From Isohypsibius dastychi (taxonomy: Eukaryota > Tardigrada > Eutardigrada > Parachela > Isohypsibiidae): a stretch of DNA of 19,739 bases. Where the stretch lies: assembly GCA_034696485.1 (NCBI GenBank), contig JAQIWT010000463.1:1-19739 (forward strand), written 5' to 3'. The notes below the pieces were generated by a model, which was not told where the DNA came from, did not search any database, and saw nothing but the letters and a program-made list of their open reading frames with translations. Each line of letters starts with the position of its first letter. Within the stretch, counting starts at the first letter, position 1. Made by a program: the position numbers and the translations under genes. This document shows positions 1 to 9,099 of the stretch, in pieces.

Positions 1-205
1 CCCCAAGGGAATTAATTCATTTACCATCATATTTTCTTGAGCACGTACAGCGAGTCATCCAAAAAACTACAACAAAGCTTTAGCGTCTTTCTTGCACACG
101 TTCAAACGTAGAACACTTTTCGACACAGAACATATTAAATATAACTTTGAAATGCAGCAGTTATCAGTCGCTCCAAGGCGCGTAGTCACGTTCACACATG
201 TATCA

Positions 206-1048
206 CTACGTCAGATAGAGAGGTGCACAAGGTCCAGGCGTGTATCTTGGCTGTCGAGGTCGCCGCTGAGCTTCTATTTGTAAATCCTCCAATCTGGCAT
301 ATGACGGCGGGAAAAGGCTTGGCTCACATCCGTCCGGCAGTGTTATCATATCCGGGTCCTTGCTGAGTACGTTCATATACACTGCTGAGCCCCTTGTGTA
401 TTTTGGGGGCTCACCGGGAGATAAGGTTGGTGAATGCGGGGGAGCTGTCGGGACTGGGAATGAGGCACGAGTTTCGATATGATTGCTCGTACAACTCTCC
501 AACATCCTTCGCAGCATGCCAAACATCAACGCAGATCCAGCAAAACTCACGATCCCCACCGCGAACCTGGAGTATGCTATCGCAAGCTCAGTTTCATCCG
601 CGAAATAAAAAACTAAAATCGAGTGACTGGATTGGATTATCGTCGCACACGCTGTCACCAGGCTAGTTATGATGAATAAAATGATCACAAAAACAGTTTT
701 GGCAAGTTGAAGGCGATGTTTCACCGGTAACAGTGAGCCCGTGTTGATTCTGAAAGGGTCCAAAGCGGGGTTTGAGAAAAGGTAAAATGCCGGATTACAG
801 AGTACTGAGATGAACGCTGTACTGGTAATCATGGTCCATAAACAGCTGACGTAGATCGAAGGAACAATATCACCAATGCAACTCCCTCTGCTACAGTCTC
901 TACAGTTTCGGGCTTTACAAAGGTCCCGATATTCAAACGTGGTGTACAAAGTTACAGACGTGGCGATTGATGCGAGAAGTTGCCCAAATCCGCAAAACAG
1001 AAGCGTTAACTTTATGCCGTTGCAGTTGTTGTACTGTAAGATGCTGGC
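206..1048 (-). CDS. Four-pass membrane protein with PPxY tail, copy 1 (5' end unresolved)
   Basis: No known family is recognised by name. The frame runs from an acceptor-like CAG at about 1049 to a TAG at 206-208, 280 residues without the missing first exon; an in-frame TGA lies just upstream. Numbering from the acceptor, hydrophobic segments lie near residues 12-35, 61-82, 114-138 and 160-178. The loop after the first segment is cysteine-rich (C44, C49, C52, C57), unlike the paralogs. The cytoplasmic tail has PPKY (214-217) and PPSY (247-250), the type of motif bound by WW domains. It is a paralog of the genes at 1988-3095 and 17489-18347. The architecture recalls LAPTM or NDFIP adaptors, but no sequence homology to them is claimed. 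No intron is evident at the position where both paralogs have one. No start codon could be chosen; a strong donor-like GTGAGTA reading from 1227 may mark the upstream exon. Confidence 0.75.
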   Translation of the reverse strand, partial: ASILQYNNCNGIKLTLLFCGFGQLLASIATSVTLYTTFEYRDLCKARNCRDCSRGSCIGDIVPSIYVSCLWTMITSTAFISVLCNPAFYLFSNPALDPFRINTGSLLPVKHRLQLAKTVFVIILFIITSLVTACATIIQSSHSILVFYFADETELAIAYSRFAVGIVSFAGSALMFGMLRRMLESCTSNHIETRASFPVPTAPPHSPTLSPGEPPKYTRGSAVYMNVLSKDPDMITLPDGCEPSLFPPSYARLEDLQIEAQRRPRQPRYTPGPCAPLYLT

Positions 1049-1987
1049 CTGTCATGAAGGCTGAAAAGGTTGAAATGAAGTTCAGGTGGCACAAAAGTCT
1101 GAAACAGCATTTGAGAGTCGTACTCAAGAAGTGCATCGGAACTATTGGATTTGGGAACGATTTCAAACTGGAGCCAAGACTGTTCAGGTTGAGCAGGATG
1201 AAAACTGCATTATTGATTATTACTCACGTGACGGGAGCGGCAGTGTGAAGGCTAGCTGCATTCACGTTTGCATACGTTATGTAACATTATCGATTGTGAG
1301 ATGATTGCTGGGTGTAAGAGAGAGCAATGCGCTGAAAGCCAGAAGTGAATGAACATCAGGGATGTGGTGGTCTGCCTACAATATGGGGAGCGGGATCGCC
1401 ATCGACTTGGCCATGTTGTATCAACGTTAGTTGAAGTTTCATCACTGAATGAACTTTCACTCACTAGTTTTTGGCAAGTCATGAACACACTGACCAGGGT
1501 TTAAACCGTCTTTCATACGCATGACCGGGAGATTTGTCATCGGGCCCTTCAAACTATTGGGATTGCACTACTGTAGTTTTTTGAGAGCCATCAATCAAAA
1601 TACGGTCGATTTAAAACCCGAAATGAAATATATAGACGTCACCATCGGGATCGGTTCAAGTTTAACAACAGGCATTCTTCCAAAGTCCCAGGTTTTCCCA
1701 TGTTCTAAAATCAACTGCAACTCATGTAGACCATTGTAGAAGGGGTTGTGGTTTGGAAACTGGAGCTCGGTCGGTCATCTTCTCGAGAAATGTTCTTTTT
1801 TTTCAAAGAGGTTCTGTCGTCCTACCCAATAAGAGAATACACTCGGTTACCCCGTCCGTGTTCTTGACCTGACTACTCTTTTTATTTGGACCAAAAGAAC
1901 GAGAGCTAAAAAACGAAACAAAGAGACAGAAAATGGTTTCAGTTAGAAAAATCATTTGGTCATAGTGAGTGTTCCGTACAGTACAGG
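1049..1987. other. Intergenic stretch, probably with the unresolved first exon of copy 1
   Basis: No convincing coding region was found on either strand. The short open frames have no family resemblance and no splice context. A good minus-strand donor (CAC then GTGAGTA, intron starting at 1227) could belong to a first exon of the membrane-protein gene to the left, but no ATG-led frame joins in phase to the acceptor at 1049. Confidence 0.4.
1881..1886 (-). other. Polyadenylation signal AATAAA of copy 2
   Basis: The plus strand reads TTTATT, which is AATAAA on the minus strand, about 100 bp downstream of the stop codon of the gene at 1988-3095. Confidence 0.5.
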
Positions 1988-3095
1988 TCATCTTTCGGTA
2001 AAATACTCCTGAATGGAGTCTTCTCGAATTGGTGCATTTGGTCTTCTTGGTGGCATGAGATAATCCTGTGAATCCGAAGATGTCATATTCCGTCCTGCAA
2101 ACATGTTCATCCTCCGATCCTGCAGCACCTGTCGAAAAGCCTTCACTCTTGTATAACTTGGCGGAAAGCTATTTGGCGCGGTCCCGTTCAGCAACGTCGC
2201 AGTTTCAGGATCATGATCGACAGACATGACATCGAAAAACGATCCTCTTTTATATCGAGGTGGTTTTTTCGATATTCTGACCAGCGGTGCAGTCGGGATA
2301 ACTGGTACAGCGGGTGTGGTTACTTCTGTGCTAGATGATGGATCGCTGTTCTGGAGGATTTTACGGACTGTGGCAACAACGGAACCGGTTATCAAAAGGA
2401 GCACTATTCCCACAAAAAGACAGGTATACGCAGAGTTCCATTGCTTGGTCCCATTCTCCGGCAAAGCATAAATGGCATAAATGGAATGCCCTATTGACGA
2501 GAGTTCAGTGGCAAAGGTCACGAGCAAAGCGATGCCATATCCTTGAGCCATTCTGGTTATCATTCGTCTTGTTGCCTCGGGCTGAGTTGAGATGAGAACT
2601 CCAGCGCGCAACACACCAATATTGGCCAAAATAATGGATGTGACTCCGGAGATCATCATGGATACGCATGCAACAATTGAGGTGGGCAGGATATCTGGAA
2701 TGAATTTAATACCAGCATTTGTGACCTAATGCATATAACATAACATAAAATACATTCTATATAAATATATATTACATGTACAATATATGTTTAAGATCAG
2801 ATTTTATCGATATTAGTCACTACTAAAGAAATCTTTCGATGTTGTTATTCGAGGCCAGGGAAAAGTCAAAGTTGTTAATTCTATCCCAAAAATGGTACAA
2901 CAAATCGTCACAAATATTCTTACATTGTAGCTGCAGGTATAGAACGAACAGGGCTGGAAGTGGCAGGAGAAGTTGTCCCAGGCCGCCATAGACCAAGAAA
3001 AATTTTACATTTTCAGGTTTGTCATAGGAAAACTTTGGCTTTTCGCGGGAGTGTTGATCGCTATAAGAACGAAGGCCTGCGGGAAAAGAGATCAT
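1988..3095 (-). CDS. Four-pass membrane protein with PPxY tail, copy 2
   Basis: Two exons: 2924-3095 and 1988-2694, split by a phase-1 intron (2695-2923, GTAAGA donor, TTCCAG acceptor) at the same place as in the paralog at 17489-18347. The ATG at 3095 gives 292 residues; a CCCGCAG just downstream of it is also a possible acceptor, so the true first exon may lie further upstream. Hydrophobic segments are near residues 30-54 and 60-85, with two more in exon 2. An NGT glycosylation sequon sits in the predicted outside loop between segments 3 and 4. The tail carries PPRY (202-205) and PPSY (235-238), followed by a longer C-terminal extension than in copies 1 and 3. The first segment shares a G-x-GQLL pattern with copy 1. 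The likely role is a membrane-anchored partner of WW-domain proteins; this is inferred from the motifs only. Confidence 0.8.
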
Positions 3096-3574
3096 CCTCC
3101 AGTGTTTATACCGAAGGTGCAAAATATCAACGCAACTGCAGATCACGCTACTGACGGGATCCTTCACTTTCAATACAAAACACAACACAAGCTAGAAAGT
3201 GGGAACATGTGTGTAACGCGGAGGATAATTCAGCGAAACAGTCGTTATAATCGATCTACACACGCTGGTCTGCCTGATCTCATCTGCTCCATACAAACTT
3301 CCAGGAATTTTCAGATCGATAAAAGGAAAGGATTCGCAAGTAGCTGGCTGCCGTTTAAGCTAGACCTGGATGGTACTCGAATGTATCTCACATCGCCCTG
3401 TGTACAGTACAGACAAGCCAGATTATATGGCAGAACCATTAGAGAATGTCACTTATGTTTTTGGTTTATAACAGTATCATACACATTTGAGGAAGAGCAG
3501 AATATGCGTACAAAGAGTGTCCAAATATTGGAGTAAGTCGATATGTTGCATTGGATTTGTTTATCGCGATATGT
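3096..3574. other. Intergenic stretch, no supported gene
   Basis: The longest plus-strand open frame (2973-3536) overlaps the first exon of copy 2 in antisense and has no recognisable domain. I see no RNA gene, repeat or clear promoter here. It separates the 5' end of the PPxY copy 2 from the 3' end of the GH31 fragment. Confidence 0.4.
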
Positions 3575-4653
3575 TTAAAAAACAGGGTGTTTGGTGACAT
3601 ATTTGCACGGTTGCTCACTCCACCACGATGATTCGTACGTCGCAAAAACTAGAGTGAAATGATGAGCTAGAGGGAGCTCTCCATAGATTTCAAGTATCTG
3701 AAAAAACATATCGTAAATCGCACTATGTAGACTTGTCTTCGATTCAGAGTACCTGGTTATTTTGCCTGTATGTGAACCCCTCTGAAGTCCACTGATTCTT
3801 ATCATGTACACCTCTCCATAAAATTTCCATGCATTCGCGGTGTTCGAAACCGTAGATTTTTATTGTGTCAATGAAAAGGTCGTCAAGCAATGTTCCCATT
3901 CCGTTGTGGAAAACATCGTATTTCAGGAAATTCTTCAAACCGAACGCTTTTACAAATTGTTTTCTTTTTCCAAAATTTCGTGTACTCACATAGTACTTTG
4001 GGAGCAATGGTGCGATGGCAATGTCCTCCCCTTTGTACCAAAACTTTGTGCGTGCAGAAACGGTCCTTTCTTCTCCCCCTGAATATTACCTAAAATAAAC
4101 ATTCTACTGTGGTCCGCGACTAGCCAGTGTGAGGGGTGTTTCACCAACCATGAGATATTCCGTCATCCCAATAAAGCTCCCCTTTCGCCTCTTCTCCTCC
4201 AGGACCAGGAAAAATAAGGAGTGTGAAATTGTTTTTCCGACTGTAACTAATGAAATATGCTGAAGCAGAGCTGAAGGGGTTGAATCTCCACTCACGTGTC
4301 TTTGGTGTTGCGAGACTTTCCAAAATGTTGTCGCGGAATGATATGACCACCTCGTCCATGCAACCCAATTTTGTTTTGGCTCAGGTCAATGATATGTTCT
4401 TTCACCTCGCCCACTATTTTCTCCTTTGTCAAAAAAAAATGTTGATGTCACTCAAAGGTGTTCGCCTAAATGTCTTACTCCTGTGAAATAGTCGTAGAAT
4501 ATTCCAGGTGAAATCCATATTTCAAGGGTCTCAGAGACGGGCATTGCATCCAAAAGTGGACTGATCATCAGCGCTGAACCCCAAAAAAACTGGATTGTAC
4601 GAGCTGACTGATAAGTCTCCATTGAATTCAGAGCATTGTCGTGAAGTGGGAAT
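3575..4653 (-). CDS. GH31 alpha-glucosidase-like gene, C-terminal part only
   Basis: Exons read on the minus strand: 4479-4653, 4296-4423, about 4149-4240, one or two poorly resolved exons ending at 3753, and 3575-3697 with a TAA stop. Phases agree at the confirmed joins. The first exon carries the FFWGSALMISPLL block and a YDYFTG motif, the second LHGRGGHIIPRQ, the third GELYWDDG. The last two hold the C-terminal beta-sandwich (IYGFEH, then FTYRQNNQ spliced to ILEIYGELPL). These follow in order the part of GH31 enzymes after the catalytic barrel. GH31 proteins are usually over 800 residues, and the barrel with its catalytic aspartates should precede the first exon. Instead only about 350 bp remain before the divergent WSB gene. 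It may be a relic, an assembly misjoin or a gene with a distant 5' part. No internal stop was seen in the confirmed exons. Confidence 0.8.
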
Positions 4654-5001
4654 CTGAAATTGTGCGACCATTAACAAACTGTTGCTCATGAGAAAATCCC
4701 ACGAAAGTTTTGAGTTTTTGGCCAACGAAAGTGCCTGGCCCGATTAACTGTTGCATTTTCTGAGTGAAAATGCTAGTGACACGACATTCGGTAGCGCTAG
4801 GATGTCCCTGCTGCAAAGGGAAGGAACATTTACCTCGGAAGGTTAGTCACTAACAGGAATACGCAGTTTTCTCCAACGTGCGTAGTGGTATCTCGAAAAT
4901 TTCGTTTGTTGTGTCGATTTCTTCTGTTGCTTTGTGAAGGTTGACCTATAAGATTAAGAACAGAAATTTGTGATGTTTTTGAAACGGTAATCTGAATTTA
5001 T
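4654..5001. other. Spacer between the GH31 fragment and the WSB-like gene
   Basis: This is where the GH31 catalytic exons should begin, but none of its motifs is visible in any minus-strand frame. A minus-strand stretch of about 32 open codons (4850-4945) follows an acceptor-like TTATAG; its product resembles nothing I recognise. The region must also hold the 5' end of the plus-strand WSB-like gene. Confidence 0.35.
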
Positions 5002-8000
5002 ATGCAACTCTTGTTTGCAGTTGAACAACGCGCGTTGACGGTGATCAGGCAAATCCAGAGTACCGATTCAGCTTACCGGAAAATTTCATCAGTAACCGAT
5101 GTTGTTGTGGAACGTTCCCGGATTTCAAAATGGGGAAAGGAGATCATGTCGTTTGCTTGGTTGCAAGACGGATCACTGTTCGCGTGGGGTGTTGGAACGA
5201 ATATGGTGAATGTTCACGCTGTTGGACAAATGCTTCCAGCGGCACAAGGTGGCGCATGAAGACCTTCCAGGCGAGTTGAACATTGACGCTGTTTGACTCG
5301 TTTTATATCATGAACTAAAATAAAACTTAATTCTATCCACTATCTTGAAATTTATAAAGGAAAAAGGAGAACTTTTAACCGCATTTTCGAGCTAGCTGGA
5401 CACGTTTTCACACTACATAATATCTTCTGTTGTACTTAATGGTTGAGATTGCTGTTTATATCAACCTTGTAAGTACTGATTCCCGTTGGCCTCACGTCAT
5501 AAAAGTTAATTAAATTTCAAAGGTTTTTAAATCAATTGATCGAGAGAAAACTTTCGCATTTGTTCTGGGTCATTTTTGGCACGGGATAGGAAGTGGGGAA
5601 ATCACGACTTTTCATTTCAAGTTTGATCTGATACTACGGCTGCAGAAGCAAAATCCATTGCATAATAACCTCACTTCCGCCAGAGGTTTGGGGCAGAAAG
5701 CGGACAATTCTTTTGCGTAGAATTCAATGCTTTGATGTTATCTTCCGGTAATATAAAATTTGAACACTAATTCTTTTTTGGTTTTTTCTTCTCTTTCCTT
5801 TTTATTTTCTGCATAAAAATTCCGCTTGCCGTTTGAGTCGTTTTAACCGATATTTTGTAGATCGGATTTGAAGGCTCAATTTGCAAGCGAGATGAGCTCA
5901 TTGGACGCGCAAACGGGTGTGGTGGCTCTTTTGGACTGTGGCGATGCCTTCACTTGTATGGCTTTTGGATGCCGATTCTCCGCTAAACGCTGGCGTGCAA
6001 ATGAGGTCAAATACAACCGGTTCAACACCAAAGATCTCCTGGTTGTTGCTGTCGGACTTTCCAATGGAGACATCAAAATCTTCGAACTTTTTACTGGTAA
6101 TTCGCCAGCCTTACTCACGAACGCTTTACAAATCCTGAGAACTAAAAGCAACTAAAAGAACGCTTCAGAAACCATGCATAGTGAGAATGCATGGTTATAT
6201 GTTCGAAATATGTTCAGAACATTGAATCGAGAAGAGAGGAATAAGCCATTCAATTATATGGCTTTTTCACCGGACGCTTCCAAACTCACCATCGTCGGTG
6301 ATGGAAAACTGGTACGATTCAGTATAATTATGAAATTGTGTATGTGATTGTTATTCTTCTGAAATTCTGGTGAAATATCAATGACCAAAACTGTTTTCCA
6401 AAAAACAGTTACAAACAAGTTGAAAAATATTTTCCGTGAAGTGTTTTCCCGTTTCAATTTGGTAAATTTACTAAATCTGAAAGTTATGCTGTTTTGCTAG
6501 GCGGTACTTTTCGACCTCAAAACCTTTCAAATCGAGCGAAGTTTGAAAGGTCACCAAAATGACGTAACCGCCTGTTGCTTCTTGGATGATGGGAAACAAG
6601 TCTCCTCCTCCAGCTTTGACAGCCGAATCATTTGTTGGGATACAGCCACTGGAGAAGTCGCCCGGAAATTCGAGCACATGAACCCACCTCCCAGCAACAT
6701 CTTTGCCGCTGGAACGAATGAGCATGAAGTCCTCGCTATGGGTGCAAATGGCGACCGACTTGCAACTGGTTGCAATGACGGGTAAGTTTTTAAATGACAG
6801 GGAGCCAAAAAAATGAAGGAAATGGCTATAGCCGCCCCTGAAGTCCCTGTTTTACTATAGAGGCCCCTATTTGGGTCCATGTTTCACTACAGCCGCCCCT
6901 TTTATTTTTTTAATAGCGGAGGTCCCCGATTTTTTAAAGTGGCTAAAACCGCCCCTTTTTTAAATTTTTCCATTATTTGAAATTGGCATAACAACTCAAC
7001 TCGTACAATCTCTAAAGCTATTAGATATCTGAAAATTCACATTTTTCTGATCCTGGTATAATATCGCTCTGTGCGGATAACCTCGAAGAGTTCCCACATC
7101 TTAAAACCGAAAGTCCTCAAGGGAAGCATTGTGTGCAACCATTGCACGGCAGCCTTCATTTTGTTTTCTCCTACCAAGACCCTACATCGACCCACGTTAT
7201 TGTCTGTAACAGTGTGGGCGGTGGCTTATCTCTGCGTTTTCAGCTGCAATTGTTCATGGTGTACTCGCGAGATGACGAACCAATCCATGTGCGAGTCCTT
7301 ATGAAGAACAAACAGCTCGAGCGATGAGAACAACTTTGAATCTTGAACATCGTCCGAGATACGGATTTCAAGCTTAATGTGAAAAGACGCGTTGTATGGT
7401 AGTGGAACAATTCTGTTTTCCCAATCTCGTGCGACAAATATCAAAAAACAAAATTCAAATAGCCAGTTTTGGAATTCAAGGGCATCCCAAATAAATTTTC
7501 AAATAGGGGTGGCTATAGTGAAACAGGGACTTCGTTGGGGCGGCTATAGCGAAACAGGGACTTGAGGTGCGGCTATAGCGTCACCCAAAAATGAATTCAA
7601 CCCAACGTTTATACCCAACGTTTATTTTTATTTTTATTTTAATTTTTTTTCATTTACGCAGTGTGACCAGAATCTGAAACTTAATTTGTTGACTTTGATG
7701 TTACGGGTTTTTCACGTCTGAAATTCTGGCCAAATCTTATTTCGCCAGAAATTTACGCGCCTGGGACACATTAGATTAAAGCATCCAAATAGTTCGCGTA
7801 GCGAAAACTAACGAAGCGAAACTATAGTTTAGCTCAGGTTTAGTTTCAAGCTTTGAACACGTGACTAGTTTTTAGTTTAGTTTCGCTTTTCCGTAAGACA
7901 TTGATAGCTTAGTTTCGTTTCTGGACAGCGTGGCTTAGCTCGAAGTGAAATGAGAGCTTTCGGCGTGTCCGGGTGTAAAATCAAAGAGAACAATGCCTTT

Positions 8001-8697
8001 TTCAATCTGAATAGTAGCTAACCTAGCTTGTCCTAAACAATGTTGGATGATTTATTCTTTTTGATGTGGAATCACTAGGCCGAAACCGTTGTCTGATCTT
8101 AAAGGATGCAGCTTGAGTTCGCTTAGGTTCTGATGTCAGTTTTTAGTTCGCCTTTAGTTTCGTTTAGTTGTTGCGATTTTTTCGGCAGTTAGCTTAGTTG
8201 TTAGTTTCGCTTTCTAAATATTAGTTCACGAATTCGTTTCGTTTTCCAAAAAACTAGTTTAGCTTAGCTTAGTTTCTGATTTGAAGACTATTTGGATGCT
8301 TTACATTAGATGAAGACACGCAAGACCCGTCTTCCATCACCTATATAGTTCCCGATGCGTTGGAACTGGCATTTTCGCCTGATGGTCACCTTTTGGCAGT
8401 TGGGTAAGAATTATCTGTTTGGCTTGTGCTTATTTTTCTCGAGTCGATTTTGACTTTCTTGGTGAAAAGAAGCAACCTTAACAATATTTCATATCCTTAT
8501 AGATGCATCGGCGGAATTCTGCAGTTCTACATTGTTGAGTAATACAAGCATGTACTTCCACATCTGTTCACAGAAATGATAAGATATGCGTAAGATTTTT
8601 CGAGGTATTCCCGGAGTTTTTCACTTCACATTTTTTGAAAAGTTGTGTGGATTTCATGGTGTTTCCCTTTTTATTCGCGCAGTTTTATGATACTTGA
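5002..8697 (+). CDS. WSB: WSB1/2-like WD40-repeat protein, apparently without a SOCS box
   Basis: Exons: A 5002 or 5021 to about 5249; B 5861-6096; C 6169-6311; D 6501-6781; a possible 14-nt microexon at 7662-7675; E 8310-8403; F 8503-8538; G 8574-8604; H 8683-8697 (TGA). Exon D is diagnostic: LKGHQNDVTACCF, then a long FEHMNPPPSNIF insertion, as in vertebrate WSB1/WSB2. Exon B carries DCGDAF and GLSNGDIKIFELFTG, and exon E AFSPDGHLLAVG, all in WSB order. WSB proteins are substrate receptors of cullin-5 ubiquitin ligases through a C-terminal SOCS box, which I cannot find here. The B-C join is too close for one whole WD repeat found in WSB. The A-B join does not match in phase with a canonical donor, so an exon in 5260-5860 may be missing. 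Exon G could end at 8590 instead, using a stronger GTAAGA donor. Confidence 0.8.
5260..5860 (+). other. Intron A-B of the WSB-like gene
   Basis: About 600 bp without a recognisable coding segment. Exon A ends best at a CAAG/GTGGCG donor in phase 1, while exon B starts after TTTTGTAG with a one-base remainder. A small exon may therefore be hidden here. No transposon ends or long repeats were seen. Confidence 0.4.
6824..7582. mobile_element. DNA element with composite inverted ends in a WSB intron
   Basis: The left end begins GGCTATAGCCGCCCC and continues GAAGTCCCTGTTTTACTATAG; the right end is the inverted form, with CTATAGTGAAACAGGGACTT and GGGGCGGCTATAGCGAAAC. Each end is built from two to three copies of a roughly 30-nt unit (CTATAG, CCGCCCC, GTCCCTGTTT), giving imperfect inverted arms of about 80 nt. 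Similar CCAAAA(A)ATGAA sequences lie outside both ends but do not make a clean target duplication. The interior holds the open frame at 7061-7327 and no transposase that I recognise. It is probably a non-autonomous element; the superfamily is not assignable. It lies wholly between exon D and the next acceptor at 7661. Confidence 0.65.
7061..7327 (+). pseudogene. Open frame inside the element, weakly p53-DNA-binding-domain-like
   Basis: Eighty-eight codons lie between a TAA at 7058 and a TGA at 7325, with no ATG start. Three blocks match the second half of p53-family DNA-binding domains in order: HFVFSYQDP (p53 has a basic/hydrophobic strand ending PYEPP), VCNSVGGGL (p53 MCNSSCxGG) and IHVRVLMKNKQLER (p53 FEVRVCACPGR). 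In the +1 frame the next residues are DEN. The second zinc-binding cysteine of the CNSSC block is missing, loops are shorter, and the RRP segment is not conserved. If real, it is a captured and decaying fragment. Chance similarity remains possible because the alignment was made from memory. Confidence 0.3.
7662..7675 (+). other. Candidate WSB microexon ending at an in-frame TGA
   Basis: The strong acceptor TTTACGCAG at 7661 is followed by T GTG ACC AGA ATC TGA. Joined to exon D (phase 2) it reads on as NDG-VTRI, matching the end of a WD blade where tryptophan would follow. Exon E needs one base before it, and a 14-nt exon supplies exactly that phase, but the next bases are GA rather than GT. 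So either the donor is mutated or the exon is dead. Confidence 0.35.
7777..8303. mobile_element. 527-bp MITE-like element with 8-bp target duplication
   Basis: The ends are perfect 17-bp inverted repeats, TAAAGCATCCAAATAGT. The element is flanked on both sides by CATTAGAT (7769-7776 and 8304-8311). An 8-bp duplication is usual for hAT, P and some Merlin elements, so hAT-like is a reasonable guess. The interior has no coding capacity; it is rich in degenerate iterations of TTTAGTTTCG and TTAGCTTAGTTT. The distal duplication supplies the acceptor of WSB exon E. Confidence 0.9.
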
Positions 8698-8702
8698 CAT
8701 TC

Positions 8703-8756
8703 AATAAAGTAGTGTTTTTGTCTTCCACGTTGAATACAGCTTTTGTTTGCAATAAA
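8703..8756 (+). other. Two AATAAA polyadenylation signals of the WSB-like gene
   Basis: AATAAA occurs at 8703-8708, six bases after the proposed stop codon, and again at 8751-8756. The pair fits the 3' end of the plus-strand gene and supports the view that no further coding exon follows. Confidence 0.6.
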
Positions 8757-9099
8757 GCTTTTTAGTCTCGAGATGGCATTTGGCATTCGTTCGTGGCGCC
8801 TTTAATTAATTGGATACGCGAATGATAATTTAATGAATGAGAATGTTCTTTGTTCCTACTAGGCGGATATTGAAACATCGCTGCATTCAGCAAACAAAAA
8901 TCGGATAGTCTTCTTGGAAAAACTCTTTCCACAGTAGAAACGAATTACTTGTTCGACGTTCCCAGTCCAAATTTTTCGCATGCAAAATTGTGTCCAAAAT
9001 CAGTGGGATTTGAAACAGAATCTGTTATCTAACAGTGACTGATATTGCATGTTCAAAATTTAACTGATTTATGAAACTGCCCTGTTCGGGCAATAAAAC
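8757..9099. other. Intergenic region upstream of BTB copy 1
   Basis: About 340 bp without supported genes. It must contain the promoter and 5' untranslated region of the BTB gene starting at 9100, but no clear TATA box or repeat was identified. Confidence 0.4.

Noticed and set aside
967-1304. Two overlapping plus-strand frames
   Set aside because: They are antisense to the start of PPxY copy 1 and its upstream DNA; composition is not protein-like.
2973-3536. 187-codon plus-strand open frame
   Set aside because: Its start overlaps the first exon of PPxY copy 2 in antisense; no domain, no splice signals and no similarity to anything known.
4628-4816. Minus-strand open frame before the first GH31 exon
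   Set aside because: None of the residues expected before the FFWGSALM block of GH31 is present.
7226-7444. Minus-strand open frames inside the first mobile element
   Set aside because: They lie partly opposite the p53-like frame and show no transposase motif.
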